In this document: positions 9,701 through 21,101 of the stretch, piece after piece
How positions within the stretch are numbered: position 1 is the stretch's first letter
Layout of the letters: every line of letters begins with the position of its first letter
Translations under genes and position numbers: made by a program
Origin: Metellina segmentata
Taxonomy: Eukaryota; Arthropoda; Arachnida; Araneae; Tetragnathidae
NCBI GenBank assembly: GCA_947359465.1
Contig: OX375872.1
Coordinates: 13,028,137-13,092,136 of the forward strand
Direction of reading: 5' to 3'
DNA length: 64,000 bases
Notes under the pieces: model-generated
What the model was told of the DNA's origin: nothing
The model's database searches: none
What the model saw: only the letters and a program-made list of their open reading frames with translations

Positions 9701-12700
9701 CTTTTATGAGAAGGTCCTAGTTCACACAAATATTATTTAAAATTACTTATCACCTTAGTATATATGTCAAGTTCCTGGGTATTTAAAGTACTTGTCTAAA
9801 ATAAATCTTACTTTGAAGATTTAAGATTTGGAAACTATGCAACTTTTCTCAATTTGTTCAAGTTTAATACAAAAAAGTCTTGAATTCTTTCCCTACAACT
9901 CTTTCTAAGCAGTTCATAAATATCTGTTATATTGTCTTATAATTGGGAATTAGGATTAATAGAAAAAGATGCTACTGCTCTGGAAACAAGAGAAACTGCA
10001 TGTTTTGAACAATCAAGAATCAAAAAGTTTAAAGTGTGCAAGAAACATTAATCAATGGGTAGTAAAATTAAATTATCTTAAAATTGTACTTGTAGGAAGT
10101 TCTGATGTATTTACTACTTTAATTGGAGCCAATGGAAAAGATGTACTGTATGTAGGAGATCATATCTATGGAGATATTTTAAAATCCAAAAAAACTCGTG
10201 GATGGCGAACATTTCTAGTTGTTCCAGAACTTCAGCGAGAAGTTCATGTGTGGACTAATAAATGTGAATTATTCAATCGATTACAAGATCTAGATGTACA
10301 ACTGGGTGATACTTACAGGTTAGTAACTCTATTTTAGCAAGTTTAAGTATTCATTTGCATACGTTTTTGTTATCTGGTATTCTAAATATAATATCTGAAA
10401 AGTTGTCTTATATGTAGTCTAAAATTTCTATTAATTCTATTCATTTTTCTATGCTATTATAAAAGTAAGTGTTTCTCTGTAATCAGTATCCTGACGAATC
10501 TATGGCACCTACAATAATGAAATTTGGCACACAGGTAGTCCTAATTTTTTGCAATTTTTGTGTAGCGGCCAAATTTTAAAATTTAATTTAAAACATTTTA
10601 AATTAATTTATTAGTTTTTTCAAATTCGCACTTCTTTCCGTAATGTGACGTCATATTACCTCGAATGAAGAAAGAGCGGATTTTGCGATTTTCGACAGCT
10701 GACGTCACAAGCGTTTTTCGTCCTAATGCTATTGGAAACAGGCCAAGTTTTCCGATTATAGCGTGTTTTGATTTACATTGTTGATAATAGTCAATTTGAG
10801 GCCATCAAGGCATTGCCTGTCGACTTCGTTTGCGAATCTAATTAAATATAGATACGTAGCAATCACCGGGGGGTTGGCGAGCGTCAGCGAGCAGTGATCA
10901 CACCTGACCCACGAAAATAACTGTCACGGGCAATGGCCACACAATGGCTGGTATACATATAAAACTTAAATTTTGATTATCGAATAAAAATTTAGTCTTC
11001 TACTCATAATTGCAATCAAGCTATAATTTCGGATGCTTTAAATTCTTATTAATTTTTTTAAAGATACACAAGTTATATTTCTCTTATTTTTCTGGTTGAT
11101 TGCTTAATTTTTTAATAAACCAATTTTATATTCCATTTGCAATTTATTTGTATTAGTTCAATTCTGATACATTTTAAAGCAAACTTGATTAAATTGAGTT
11201 GTTGTATTAGGGAATTAAAATGTCATCAATATTTGCTTCATGTGGATTCATTTGATAATGCAAAAGAATGACCACATTCATTTGAAACTAAAATTTTACA
11301 TATGTGGAATTAATGAATACTTGATGCAGCATTGCTATTTCTGATTCCAATAATAAGCAAGATCCAGAATTAGGTTGTTTTAAATTTTAACAGCAGTCTA
11401 ATCTGGTTAGGAAGCTAGCAAGAGATGTTGATCTGGTGGTCAAGTAAGATTTTTGCAAGACAGAATCCAAGAAAGTGTTTCTAGGGTTAGAAACCTCAAA
11501 AGAATCTATTGTATTGTCAAATAGAAACCTAATGCTTGATCTCAGAGGCTGAGCATCTGATCAGGCAACCATCAGCTAAGCAGAATTCAGAATGGTTCTA
11601 GAAACTGATTCTCAGAATTGCACAACACTGCCATTGAAAACCAAGTTACTCTGATATTCATATTGAAATTTATACAAGTGATGAATTAAAGACACATATG
11701 CATAGAATTTGCATTCATGACTGTCTTCCTTTGAGGAATTCAAGATGAATTGTGCTGCTGAATTTTATTTTCATATTTATTTTCGGTACCTAACAGTATA
11801 TTTCATTGTTATTAAAATGTTAATATCTGAATTTAAACATTTTAAATATTTTTTGTTGCTATATGTTTTATATTTGGAGTTCAATTGCACTTTTTCTATC
11901 TTACAGAGAAATGGACAGTAGCTGCAAAGATACTCCTGATATTAGTCAGTTGCGAACCGCAATACGAGTAATATTTATGTTTTTTCCAATGCAAATCATA
12001 AATATGACGAATATTTGGTGATTCAATGTTTTGTGTACTTTTATAGTTCTAGATGAACTTTAATTTTTTGAAAATGTAATTCCCTCATTGTTGGAATCAG
12101 GACTTAATATTAATCTTTCAGTTATTCTTATTTTCAGAATAGTCAATTAAAAAATATATATATTTGTTTACAACAATTATTGATTTTTATTTTCAATCAG
12201 TTGAAAGTTAGAATCATGTAAAATTATAAATATTGGTAAGACGTTTATTTTGCATCATCTTTTATTATATAAGTTTTATTTTCATAAGGTTTACTGTTAA
12301 CATCTGCATCAGTTTTTAAAAACTTATTATAAATTACTACATTTTTTATGCTATTCACTGTGTTTCTTGCTGTAATAATACTTTGAGGATTTTTTGAAAT
12401 CGACCCAAGATTAATAACTTATTGTATGGTTTGGAAGAATTATGTTCCATGAATTGAATAAAATTATCTTCCATGTAAAAAGTGGATGTTGAATCTAATT
12501 TAAATTGCAGATCTGCAACATTGTCATGCATGTATAACTTCAAAAATATTTGTTACCATCTAATTCTTGTCTTAGAAGTAGTTATATTTTATTGTATGGG
12601 TTAAAATATTAAAAGAAATTTTTGAATAAGGAAGAAACTGAGCAAAGTTGAAGTAAACATGTTCTACTTAAGCTCCTTGAGTTGCTATCATAACATTATA

Positions 12701-15700
12701 TTGTAAATAACATTGAATTTTATTTTGTACTTTTGAAAAATAATTAGATCACTACAGAGAGAAATTAAGTAATACAAGGTGTTTTGAAACTGTCTATACA
12801 AATTTTAAGAGGCATTTGGGAAATCATAATTAAATCATATTCATATAGAGAGTATGTGTAAGTGGTACTTGGATTTGCTACAGGGCACTGTTAAGCAGCA
12901 CTGCACTTGACTAGTATGAGTCATCATTGTAAATGCTGACTGTATGGGTAACATGAATTTTTTTATGAATACTGAGATGGCTGATGCACCTATCACAAGG
13001 GGCAGTGATCGTAAATAAACAAGCCACTATAAGATTATATCATGAGCTGTATACCAACAGTTATGTGCCAAACAACCTTAATATATTTGAGTGTTTGCTC
13101 TAGACTTCATGTGAAATTAATGTAATATTGTGGCTCGTAAAATTGTTTACATATTTGCTGTCTTTAATTTCTGGACCTTAATGTAGTACTCTTGCAGATT
13201 TGGGTGATATTTTCCAGTATGTAAACATGGTTAATTTTGTGTTCCCAACTCCCCTAAAGTTTGTACAGGAAGTTTAAAAACACCTTGTGTATTGATTTAC
13301 AACTTAAGCTGTAAGTAATTATGAAACAACAGCCAAATAGCAGTTGGTATGTATGTTATACTATAGTTTTAGATGTAGAATGATTTTTATTCTCTTCTAG
13401 TAGCATAAATTTGTTATTAAGTATACTTTTCTGTAAATGATGCTACTTTTGCAATTAACATGACTTGCTATGTTATGTGTTGCATTTAAAAAACAAAGTA
13501 TTCTGCATCATTTACATAAAAAGCCTATGGAAATGAGAATGTCCGGAGAAAGATGATGTCTCTAAGTATAGTGCAATGATCAATTTATGAAAACACAATA
13601 TATTTAAAATATGCAGTTTTAAAAATTGGTAAAATATAATTTTGCAACGTAAACTAAATATGCATATTGTAACTCAAATTTAATTCAGAGCTAAAATGTG
13701 TTTTCAGATGTATATTTTGCTATATTAATATATACCTTTTTATGCTAGGAAGTTTCTCATGAGCTTGACATGTCCTATGGAATTTTAGGTAGCACTTTTA
13801 GGAGTGGTATGTGTCATAAGTTTATAAATTTATTACTAAAATTCTTTATGTAAGTTTTTTAATAGATATTTAAAATTTCTTCATCTATTATAGGATCCCG
13901 GCAAACATTTTTTGCCAACCAGATTTGCCACTATGCTGATATTTATGCTTGCACATTTCTCAATTTGATGTATTATCCATTCAGTTATATGTTTAGAGCT
14001 CCACCAATGTTGGTAATGTATTTTGATATAGTCACATTGTAATTATTTTTTGTGTCAAAATTAATATTTATATATTTCTTTTGGAAAAAGGTCTGAGAAG
14101 TGCATCCACATTGTTTTTTATTTGTAAATCATGTAATGAAAAAAATTGATCGTTACTAAGAGTTAAGTGTTATAAAAATAATAAGAAAAATTGCCTTGTT
14201 TCTTATCAACTTCATATGGTTGCAGGTTAAAAAATAATAATAAACGGGATTTTGAATACTTCATTTATAAGTTTTCGTAATTACTGAATATTTAGCTTGA
14301 TATTATGAAAGGAATAGAATATAAAACACATAACTTACGTTTATTTCCGAATATTAGTCGAGGGTGCGTTTTTTCTTCAAAAATTTACCCAAAATTCAAA
14401 ATCCGTTTATAAGCCGAAATAAAAATTACATTTTTTTTGGTGACATTCAAACATAACGCTATGAGGGCATAAATGTCGCCAAGAAGGTAAAATGGGTGAA
14501 ATATTTTCCAATCAAATCGCTGTAAAGTAAAACTCCACTCGCTAACTATGATAGTTTTAACCTGCTAATGATTTTCCCCAGTGTCCAGACGGTTCAGCTC
14601 CTGATAACCGACCTCTGACGGGGTGATAGACAGGTGATGATGTACTGGACATTAGGATTCAAAAGGGGAGGGGATCCATTATGGCTCTTGAAAGAAACTC
14701 AGGTAGGGTCTAAATGAGATTGAACTCTCCAACCGGGCGTCACGATTTAACCTGGCAGTAAAGATGTGCAATGACGAGCGTACTGAGCTTTAAGCCGCAG
14801 GTTTCACTGCGAGGTTGGCTAATTCGCCCCCTTTACACGCTATTACAAAGGTGACCGCTAATGATCTTCCCCAGTGTCCCGCATATGATGCCGGACCTCT
14901 GACTAGGTGATTGACAGATGATCAGTTCAACAGGGTCAAGGGGAGCGGCTGGGGCTTGGGAATTTTTTTTTTATCAGAGCCCCTTTTTTTCGCCGTTCAG
15001 CCTAAAGCATGTATGGAATATAAAGTTTCAAAAGGAGGAGCGGGCTCATTGACCCTTGGCAGCGAGGACGATTTTTTGTATGAAGAAAAAAAATTCTAGT
15101 ACGGAAAGGGCATTGGAACTGAGGAGGATACGCATCAGGACATCCCAATGAGTGAAGCCGAATTTTACGAACTATTCGGAAACTCTGATTCAGACACGGA
15201 ATTCGAAGGATTTATGACTTTTTTTTCTCTTTTTGCTTTAAAGGCTGCATTCAAAACTTAAGTTAAAAGACTTAAAAAATTGAAACAGCTTTTGGATTTG
15301 GATCCGAGTCGGATGGTGCGAAATAAAAAAGTAGGGTTGCTTTCCCAACACCCATTGGAGTTGCTATAAAAATCGTTAATCGCTCGTAAAGAATTCGAAA
15401 ATTTCGCCAAGTTGCTGCAACCGGACGGAGATCCAAATCCAACAACTGTTTCAAAAAATGTTCCTTTTCCAATTGTTATTTTTATGTGCTAATTACGGTA
15501 GTCAATTATTATTTTGTTTTCTATCTTTTGCGATATTTAGCGATTTATCGCTTGCGCCCGGCTACATTTGATTTTCTTAGATACTATATGCTAAATAAGC
15601 AGTCTAAAATTAAAATTTTTTGAGTGATTGTTTGAATAAATGTCTTAAATTTTATTACATTAAATAACATAATTTAAGAATAATCAGAGTGATAAAAATG

Positions 15701-17642
15701 ACCGAAAATTTGTGTATCAAATTTTAGAGGACAGTTCTAGAATGTTTATCAATTTTGTATACTATAATCTGTTGCTGGTGTTAAATATCTGAATGTTCAG
15801 CTTATATAATGTAATAAGGATTGTTATTGTGAAAAAGTTTGTAATCTCTATCCAACATAAAAGTTTGATTCATATTATATTTGTTACATTAACACATTTG
15901 TTTTATACATTAATTTTAATTATTTGTGTTGGAAAGAGCACTGTTTATCATTTTAGGCACTACACCCATTTTAAGCTTCATGCAATTGTTACTTAAATTA
16001 TTTCTGTTCTAAAATTTTTATTTTTTTACTTCATTGTTACTGGATACTAATTGTTTCATTTTTAAATTAAGGAACTATAATTTTCCTTATCAAAGAATTT
16101 AATTAGAAGATTGATGTCTAACTATAATATATATTTATTTGGCTTGTTCTTTAATTTTAATCACTAGGGGCTCTGCCCCCTGCTCACTAACCCCAGGGAT
16201 TGCTATGCAATACCATTTGGTTTGCTTCGCAAACCAACACTCCTTTCGCAGAGTCAAACTCCTGCGACGGCGAAACTATCTTTATAATTCGTATAATCCT
16301 GATTTGGCTTTCCAGTCCATGACGTCACAGCGAGGGCTCCGCCCCCTGGTCGCTAATGCTCGCCAACCCCAGGCTATTGCTACGCAATTGCATTTGGTTT
16401 GCTTTACAAACCAACACTCCCATCGCAAGTGATTTCGCTTTAAAAAAAAAAAAAACTTTAACACTTAATGCAACCTTAACTAATAACCACATCTAAAAAA
16501 ATCATCCCCATCTTGTTCTCTGTACAATTTTGAATAAACCATGTTAAACTCGTAATATTCTGATCTGTACTTAATCGGCAAACCGTCTTGAAAGAATCGA
16601 GCGAAAAAACGAGCATGATGTCACAGTGACTTTCAAGGGTATCTGGCAAACTCGTTAGTCAGAAAATGTAACCTTAATTTCTGTAAAGAAAATGAACGCT
16701 GTCGCTCCTTGATTTAAAAAGTACAAAATTTGTATGACCAACTTTTGATTGCATAGAATTTATTTATTAACCAATTTCAAAAATAATTACCATAATAGTA
16801 AGTATATTCTAAGGTCTTCTGCGATATTTTAAAATTTAAAAACTAATAGTAATAAGATATAGATGACTGTTTTAACAAAAAAAGAATGAAAAAGTCCCTA
16901 TTTTTCCCGAATTTCAAAAAAATATTACCAGAAACCAAATTGAAATTTCTAAAAAAACTCAACAAGCAGCAAAAATTTGCGTTTAGAGGTACTCTAAAAA
17001 AATCATGACTGAAGACTGAAAATTTCTACGTCTTTTGCTCACTCGTATTAGAAATTTCGCTTTTCCAATTTTGACACTTAATAAACCCCAAACTAGTAGC
17101 CGCATCGGAAAAAAAAAATCTTCAAAATTGTCCAGGGTCTACATGATGAAGATTAAACCATGTTAATTTCGTAATTTTCTAATCCGTACTTTCTCGGGAA
17201 TTTGTCTACAAACCGAGCAAAGAAACCCAGTTTTCAATCCTGCTACAGCAACTTTTTATTCATATAGAGAAATGCTATTTTCTCTTTTAAAAGTTAAAAT
17301 AATGAATGAATAATACAAAATCTGAAATAAGTATTGAAGCACTTAGTAAAGAAGTAATAAATTTTTGTTCAGTGAGATTATTTAAAGGTACATTTTAACA
17401 TATTCTATTAATTTTAGATGCCTCATGAATCAACTGTAGAGCATGAAGAAAAATCTTTTATGTCAAATGGTGAGAATGATGAAATTGAGGAAGATTTAAT
17501 TCAAGAACCACTCAGAAGACGCTCAAGGCTTGAAAATAGTGAAAGCTCTGTGCCTCATTTATATGCTGAAACACCAAATGTGGTTACTCATCATCATGAT
17601 ACTGATGATGATGAAGATACAGACAAATCAGCTGAAAATTAA
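6515..17642 (+). CDS. NT5C2: Cytosolic purine 5'-nucleotidase, C-terminal nine exons
   Basis: Nine exons (6515-6575, 7256-7297, 8016-8111, 9129-9195, 10096-10318, 11907-11967, 13749-13806, 13894-14012, 17418-17642) join in phase with GT..AG introns throughout. Together they give about 250 residues colinear with the C-terminal half of cytosolic IMP/GMP-specific 5'-nucleotidase II, a HAD-superfamily phosphatase of purine metabolism. The motif III lysine segment (LVDARKP) and the motif IV aspartates (GDHIYGD) are present. The motif I nucleophile lies in exons upstream of the window. The protein ends in an acidic tail ([12 protein letters not shown]), as in vertebrate homologues. No stop or frameshift was seen, so the gene looks functional. 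The AATAAA signal at 17842 follows the stop. Introns total about 10 kb and are rich in DNA transposons. Confidence 0.93.
6725..6787. repeat. (TA)n microsatellite
   Basis: About 60 bases of nearly pure TA repeat with one phase slip near 6755, in the intron after the first visible NT5C2 exon. Confidence 0.98.
7256..7297 (+). CDS. NT5C2: NT5C2 exon ([10 protein letters not shown])
   Basis: A 14-codon exon in phase 0 between TTTCAG and GTAAGT. It encodes [14 protein letters not shown], matching the KIMTYLFDFPHG segment of the vertebrate enzyme. Confidence 0.88.
8016..8111 (+). CDS. NT5C2: NT5C2 exon with motif III lysine
   Basis: 32 codons in phase 0 with acceptor TTTTTAG and donor GTAAGT. It encodes [15 protein letters not shown] and then TTLRQVD. 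The lysine in DARKP is the HAD motif III residue that stabilises the aspartyl-phosphate intermediate. Confidence 0.93.
9129..9195 (+). CDS. NT5C2: NT5C2 exon ([12 protein letters not shown])
   Basis: Acceptor GGTAG, donor GGTAAT. It ends in phase 1, and the split glycine codon is completed by the first two bases of the exon at 10096. Confidence 0.88.
10096..10318 (+). CDS. NT5C2: NT5C2 exon with motif IV (GDHIYGD)
   Basis: The longest internal exon. It encodes [17 protein letters not shown] and [11 protein letters not shown], the metal-binding HAD motif IV, then the region around the effector/tetramer-contact helices. It enters in phase 1 and leaves in phase 2 (donor GTTAGT). An upstream ATG at 9969 extends the open frame into the intron and should not be taken as a start. 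Confidence 0.95.
10448..10951 (+). mobile_element. Short family-2 Helitron (F2-B) in NT5C2 intron
   Basis: The 5' end is TCTATGCTATTATAAAAG. The 3' end is GGGCAATGGCCACACAATGG followed by a terminal CTGG and host T. CTGG fits the CTRR rule. Internally it holds the family's ATGAAATTTGGCACA block. It is about 0.5 kb with no coding capacity. Confidence 0.65.
11907..11967 (+). CDS. NT5C2: NT5C2 exon (short, [10 protein letters not shown])
   Basis: Acceptor TCTTACAG, donor GTAATA. It completes a split arginine codon and ends in phase 0. The region before [10 protein letters not shown] is variable in the family, so the assignment rests on phase and on the conserved end. Confidence 0.8.
12775..13287. 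mobile_element. MITE with ~38-bp terminal inverted repeats in NT5C2 intron
   Basis: The left end reads CAAGGTGTTTTGAAACTGTC. The right end read in reverse complement is CAAGGTGTTTTTAAACTTCC, and similarity continues inward through TACAAA.TTTA. The 513 bp element has no coding region. The target duplication is unclear, so the superfamily is not assigned. Confidence 0.7.
13749..13806 (+). CDS. NT5C2: NT5C2 exon ([12 protein letters not shown])
   Basis: Acceptor GCTAG, donor GTATGT, leaving in phase 1. [20 protein letters not shown] corresponds to the VTHDMDMCYGMMGSLFRSG segment of vertebrate enzymes. Confidence 0.9.
13894..14012 (+). CDS. NT5C2: NT5C2 exon ([17 protein letters not shown])
   Basis: Acceptor ATTATAG, donor GTAATG, entering in phase 1 and leaving in phase 0. 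It encodes the conserved SRQTFFANQ and [11 protein letters not shown] segments near the end of the HAD core. The next intron (14013-17417) is 3.4 kb and is largely transposon. Confidence 0.93.
14338..15575 (+). mobile_element. Pogo/Tigger-like MITE, copy 1 (right end missing)
   Basis: This stretch matches the minus strand of 57461-58810 almost throughout. Its left end, TTTCCGAATATTAGTCGAGG, resembles that element's terminal inverted repeat, but the right repeat has been lost. Two related internal blocks, each with CCCCAGTGTCC and CCTCTGAC..GGTGAT, sit near 14575 and 14865. The small open stretch at 15148-15262 encodes an acidic tail (see its own entry). It lies in the last NT5C2 intron. The superfamily is inferred from the tail and from TA-type ends. 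Confidence 0.6.
15148..15262 (+). pseudogene. Acidic C-terminal tail of a transposase (fragment)
   Basis: It reads [19 protein letters not shown] and then EGF. The frame is also open for about 11 codons upstream (EEDTHQDIP). Short acidic tails of this type end many pogo/Tigger (CENP-B-like DDE) transposases. The same peptide is preserved on the minus strand in the second copy (start at 57997). No catalytic domain remains, so this is a leftover from the internally deleted parent. Confidence 0.5.
16164..17272 (-). mobile_element. Non-autonomous Helitron, family 1, copy 2
   Basis: The 3' end at 16164 is the CTAG next to the hairpin GGGGGCAGAGCCCC, flanked by host A on the plus strand. The 5' end at 17272 reads TTTCTCTATATGAATAAAA on the minus strand. 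It carries the same short hairpins (GGTTTGC/GCAAACC) and a second internal hairpin block near 16335. It is about 75-80% similar by eye to copy 1, so it is older or a different subfamily. It lies in the last NT5C2 intron. Confidence 0.8.
17418..17642 (+). CDS. NT5C2: NT5C2 terminal exon with acidic tail
   Basis: Acceptor TTTTAG, starting MPHESTVEH, which is near-invariant in the family. A low-complexity, Glu/Asp-rich tail follows, ending at the TAA at 17640-17642. In the mammalian protein the acidic tail is poorly ordered and was linked to oligomer behaviour; that it does the same here is inference. Confidence 0.93.
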   Translation: MPHESTVEHEEKSFMSNGENDEIEEDLIQEPLRRRSRLENSESSVPHLYAETPNVVTHHHDTDDDEDTDKSAEN

Positions 17643-17841
17643 TGTAATTTAAAGTATAGAAGAAGGGGCTGGTTTCAGCTGCATTTATTCTTACAAATAT
17701 TTTGAGTATTATAAGAATTTCTATTTGGGGTTTAATCATTATTTTGACTGTTCAGAGTAACTCAAATTAAACAAAGCGATAAATAGTGAATCTATTACTA
17801 GAATATGTTGAATGTTGTATTGAGTTTATTTTTCTACAACT

Positions 17842-17847
17842 AATAAA
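17842..17847 (+). promoter_or_regulatory. Poly(A) signal for NT5C2
   Basis: AATAAA occurs 200 bases after the stop codon and is followed within 30 bases by a T-rich stretch. A second AATAAA lies near 18246. Confidence 0.6.
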
Positions 17848-17859
17848 TAAATGTGCAAG

Positions 17860-18786
17860 GTTATTTCAATTTGCCGGATTTTTCTTTACTTTACAAAGTT
17901 TGTTTTCCCCACAGTTTAATTTCCCTTAATCTCACTCTTATTGAAATAAGTTTCATAATACTCCTTTTCATTCTATAAATGTTCATCATATGAATAAACT
18001 TTAACATATTTTTAGCACATTAAACATATTTTCCTCTAATAAATGCTCCCAAAGGAGTCAAGTGTTCAAATTAGTAATTCACATTTTGAAAACATTAAAA
18101 CTATGCAAACATAATTTTTATCTTTGCCTTTTGAATGTATTTTTAGATCTTTATCTTATTCTTACCTATATAATATTTCTTCAGCACACATGAGGCCTGT
18201 AAAATATTTTTTTAGCGATATTATGTTTGAAGGAAGTTGCAACGAAATAAAATATTTCTTGACTTAAAAAAATGAATTTGTTATTTGTCTTCAAGTAGTT
18301 TCTAATTTCAATCATTTCCATGCATTTTTACATAAATCTTAAATTTGAACGATCATTAAAGCAAATATTTTGAGTAGTTTTATTACATCTTCGAGTTAAA
18401 TTTTGAAGAAAAGCTTGAAACTTTATACCTTATAGGTTCACAAAGTTTATTTAAAATAACTTTCATATTAGTTCGATCAAAATATTTGAAATGAACTAAA
18501 TCCTGATCTGTAAATAAACTTTGAATTTAATTTTCATTGTTTTTTAAGCATTTTTATCGAAAATTAAATTTTTATCATCATTATTAAATTTGAAATTTTT
18601 ATGAGCTAATTTATGAAGCTAAAAAATAACGGTAATTTAATCACAGCAGAACATAACCCAGAAAAATTGCTTAACAACTCATTTATTCCTATATAAATGT
18701 TTAAATAGTTGTCAATTGCTTAAAACTCGACAACTTCAATCATTCATCTGAAAGCATTAGAACTAGGGATTTCTTAGTGCTATTAT
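17860..18786. other. Intergenic or long 3' UTR, no gene seen
   Basis: AT-rich sequence between the NT5C2 poly(A) signal and the start of BEL-A. No reading frame with family resemblance and no clear repeat boundary was found. Confidence 0.6.
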
Positions 18787-19087
18787 TGTCGCAAAATGGC
18801 AGGATTTATAATATCGAGTGGTTCAGTGGTAATTTTTAGATCTATACAAAATGACGATTAGAGATTCTTTCAGTTAAATTAAAGTTTAATTACTATTAAC
18901 ACACTATTTACAGATAAAGAATACATAATGCAAATCAATATTAATCAAATTAAGAACACAGGTTCTTTCGAAATCGAATCGAGTCGAACTTCAACTTCAA
19001 CTGACAGAAGCTGCAGGTGTGGGAGAGCAGGAAAGGCGCATGACGTCAACGACGCTAGCGCCATCTAAGATTCAAATAATTTCCACA
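18787..19087 (-). repeat. BEL-A 3' LTR
   Basis: It starts TGTCGCAAAATGG and ends AATTTCCACA. The first 117 bases and last 17 bases match the right LTR with a single difference. Bases 18904-19070 are absent from the other LTR. On the minus strand the element interior next to it has a purine tract (AGAGAGGTG) suitable as a polypurine primer. Confidence 0.93.
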
Positions 19088-19398
19088 CACCTCTCTGACC
19101 TGAACTCTTCCAAGAGTTCATATCAAATATCCATCATTTATCAAAGACAGATTTTATCAAATATTAACAAATATGAAGTAACTATTAAAAAACAGTTTTA
19201 AAATTAAAAATATAATCAAATATCTAATTCAAATATTATTTCAATGTTAAATTTAAAATATATTTTTACTAAAAGATTTTAACAGATACTGAAACGAATA
19301 CTAATATCAAACACAATGCACAAAAAAATTACTCTATCAAGTATCCATAAAACATAACATGAAGAAAGAAATAGGATACACTAAAGAAAATGCAAAGA

Positions 19399-19761
19399 TT
19401 AAAGTTCTAAAGGGTAAAGTAATTGGACTGGTCTTTTAATTGTTCCGTCTACAGTTTTTATCTCGCAAGAACGAACTTTGCCATCGCGACCAGGAAAGAC
19501 TTGTGTCACTCTACCGCATTTCCATAAAAGTTTGCACTTAGTGTTGCCTTCTATAAGAACAAGATCGTCTATTTTCAAATTGTCATAAGAGTCAGGATTC
19601 TTTAGTTGATGAGCTGTTCGAAGGTCCATCAAGTACTGATTTTTCCATTTTACCCATAGTTGTTTCACTAACAAATCCTGATATTGCTTCCTTTTGGACA
19701 AGGAAGACTTACTCGAGCCACTTTGAATAAGGTCGTCAAAGTTCATTGGGTATGGAGAATT
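19399..19761 (-). pseudogene. BEL-A integrase C-terminal domain
   Basis: It is in frame with the core across the TAG at 19762. It carries LVKQLWVKWKNQYL, LVLIEGNTK and VFPGRDGKVRSCEIKT, ending RPVQLLYPLEL. This is the conserved C-terminal domain of BEL/Pao integrases. The last codon lies about 310 bases from the 3' LTR. Confidence 0.9.
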
Positions 19762-20525
19762 CTATCGTCCGAAGTTCAGGAAGTCGACTGGCTTCAGTGG
19801 TAGAGGTTCCTCGTGCTCACCGTACACATAAGTCAAGGGACGAGAATTTAGGACTGCTTCAACCTGTGTCAATATCGTGGACAGTTCTTCAAAAGTCAAC
19901 AAAGCTTTACCGAGAATTTTTCTCAGGCATTCTTTCACAGATTTTACCAGTCTTTCGTAAAAACCTCCCCACCATGGGCCTCGTTCAATTATAAATTTCC
20001 ATATAACCCTTTCATTAGCGAGAAAGTCATAGAAGGTATCGTGCGACAAGATTTTTGAGAAACCTTCAAGCCCCTTATTCCCTTTTTTAAAGGTCTTAGC
20101 ATTATCAGAGTAAATTATACGACAATTCCCTCTTCTAGAAACAAATCTCTTAAAAGCCATAATGAAAGACTCCGTTGTGAGATTTGGCACAAGTTCAAGA
20201 TGTATGGCTCTGGTGGTTGCGCAAGTAAACAGTGCAATGTAGGATTTCTGGTTTCCTTCAGAATCTTTTACGTAAATTGGTCCAGCAAAATCGATCCCGC
20301 ATACGTAAAATGGAGGTGTCTCATTGATCCTATCTTCTGGCAATTGTGAAGTAGTCTGTTCAACAGGCTTAGCCGAATATTTCTTACAAATGAGGCATCT
20401 ATTCATCAACCTTTTCACAATATGGCGACCCTTTGGGATCCAAAAATAACTGCGAACTTCCGCCAAAGTTGTTGCTACTCCTCCATGCATCATCTTGACA
20501 TGTGTATTTTCAATAATCAAATGAG
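19762..20525 (-). pseudogene. BEL-A integrase zinc finger and catalytic core
   Basis: The continuation after gypsy-1. The zinc-binding domain (H..H in HVKMMHGG, CLICKKY) is followed by the catalytic triad in GIDFAGPI, IIYSDNAKTF and GPWWGGFYERL, and then LNSRPLTYV. The first 36 residues of the open frame to 20634 are gypsy-1 LTR read-through, not integrase. A TAG at 19762-19764 stops it 5 codons before the next ATG, in the same frame. Confidence 0.92.
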
Positions 20526-20880
20526 TGTAGAATCGGAAATCGCTTCTCGCGAGGAATCTTGTCCATGACCTCAATACACAGCAAGTGCTTGCACGTGTGA
20601 GGCTCCAGAAGCTAACGCAAATGAGCGGTTTCATGAAATCTAGAAATATATGTGATCCCTGAATGCGGGACGATTCTTATTCTGGAAGCTGAGTGCTTCA
20701 GTCGAGCAGATTCGCTCGTTATTGTCCGCGGGTGGCGTTCCCGTGATGACATTGTAATCCAGAAATTATGTTTGATATATTTCATTGTATATAATTCACA
20801 ATCATTTAGAAGTAAAATTTAACAAAGTTTAATCGTGTTGTTCCGACTATTTAATCATACCCCACCGAGCCAATACTACA
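20526..20880 (+). repeat. Gypsy-1 5' LTR
   Basis: 355 bp, TGTAGAATCGG...CCAATACTACA, with 5-bp inverted ends TGTAG/CTACA. Confidence 0.95.
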
Positions 20881-20882
20881 AA

Positions 20883-20900
20883 TGGGGTGTCCGCCCGGGA
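20883..20900 (+). promoter_or_regulatory. Gypsy-1 primer binding site
   Basis: TGGGGTGTCCGCCCGGGA begins two bases after the 5' LTR and starts with TGG, complementary to a tRNA CCA end. The complementary tRNA would end TCCCGGGCGGACACCCCA; I do not assign its identity. Confidence 0.7.
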
Positions 20901-21101
20901 TGTGGCCTCGAGAGAGAAAATTTTCTGAGGAATAAGTGCGTTACTGGAGTTTCGCTCGGAGAAAATTTACCGTGGAGCAAAGTACGTTTTCGGACATTTG
21001 CTTGGAGCCTGTGCTGACGGTTGTCGTTTTGCTGGCATCGCTGAAGAAAGGGTTCTTTGTCCAGTGTACGCGGTGGTTCGTCATTCAAGCGGGTATATTC
21101 T

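Noticed and set aside
9969..10095. Start codon and open frame before the NT5C2 motif IV exon
   Set aside because: It is intron read-through. The acceptor at 10094-10095 and homology begin at SSDVF, and the upstream residues do not match the family.
20526..20634. N-terminal extension of the BEL-A integrase frame
   Set aside because: It lies in the gypsy-1 LTR; the true preceding codons are on the other side of gypsy-1 at 24267.
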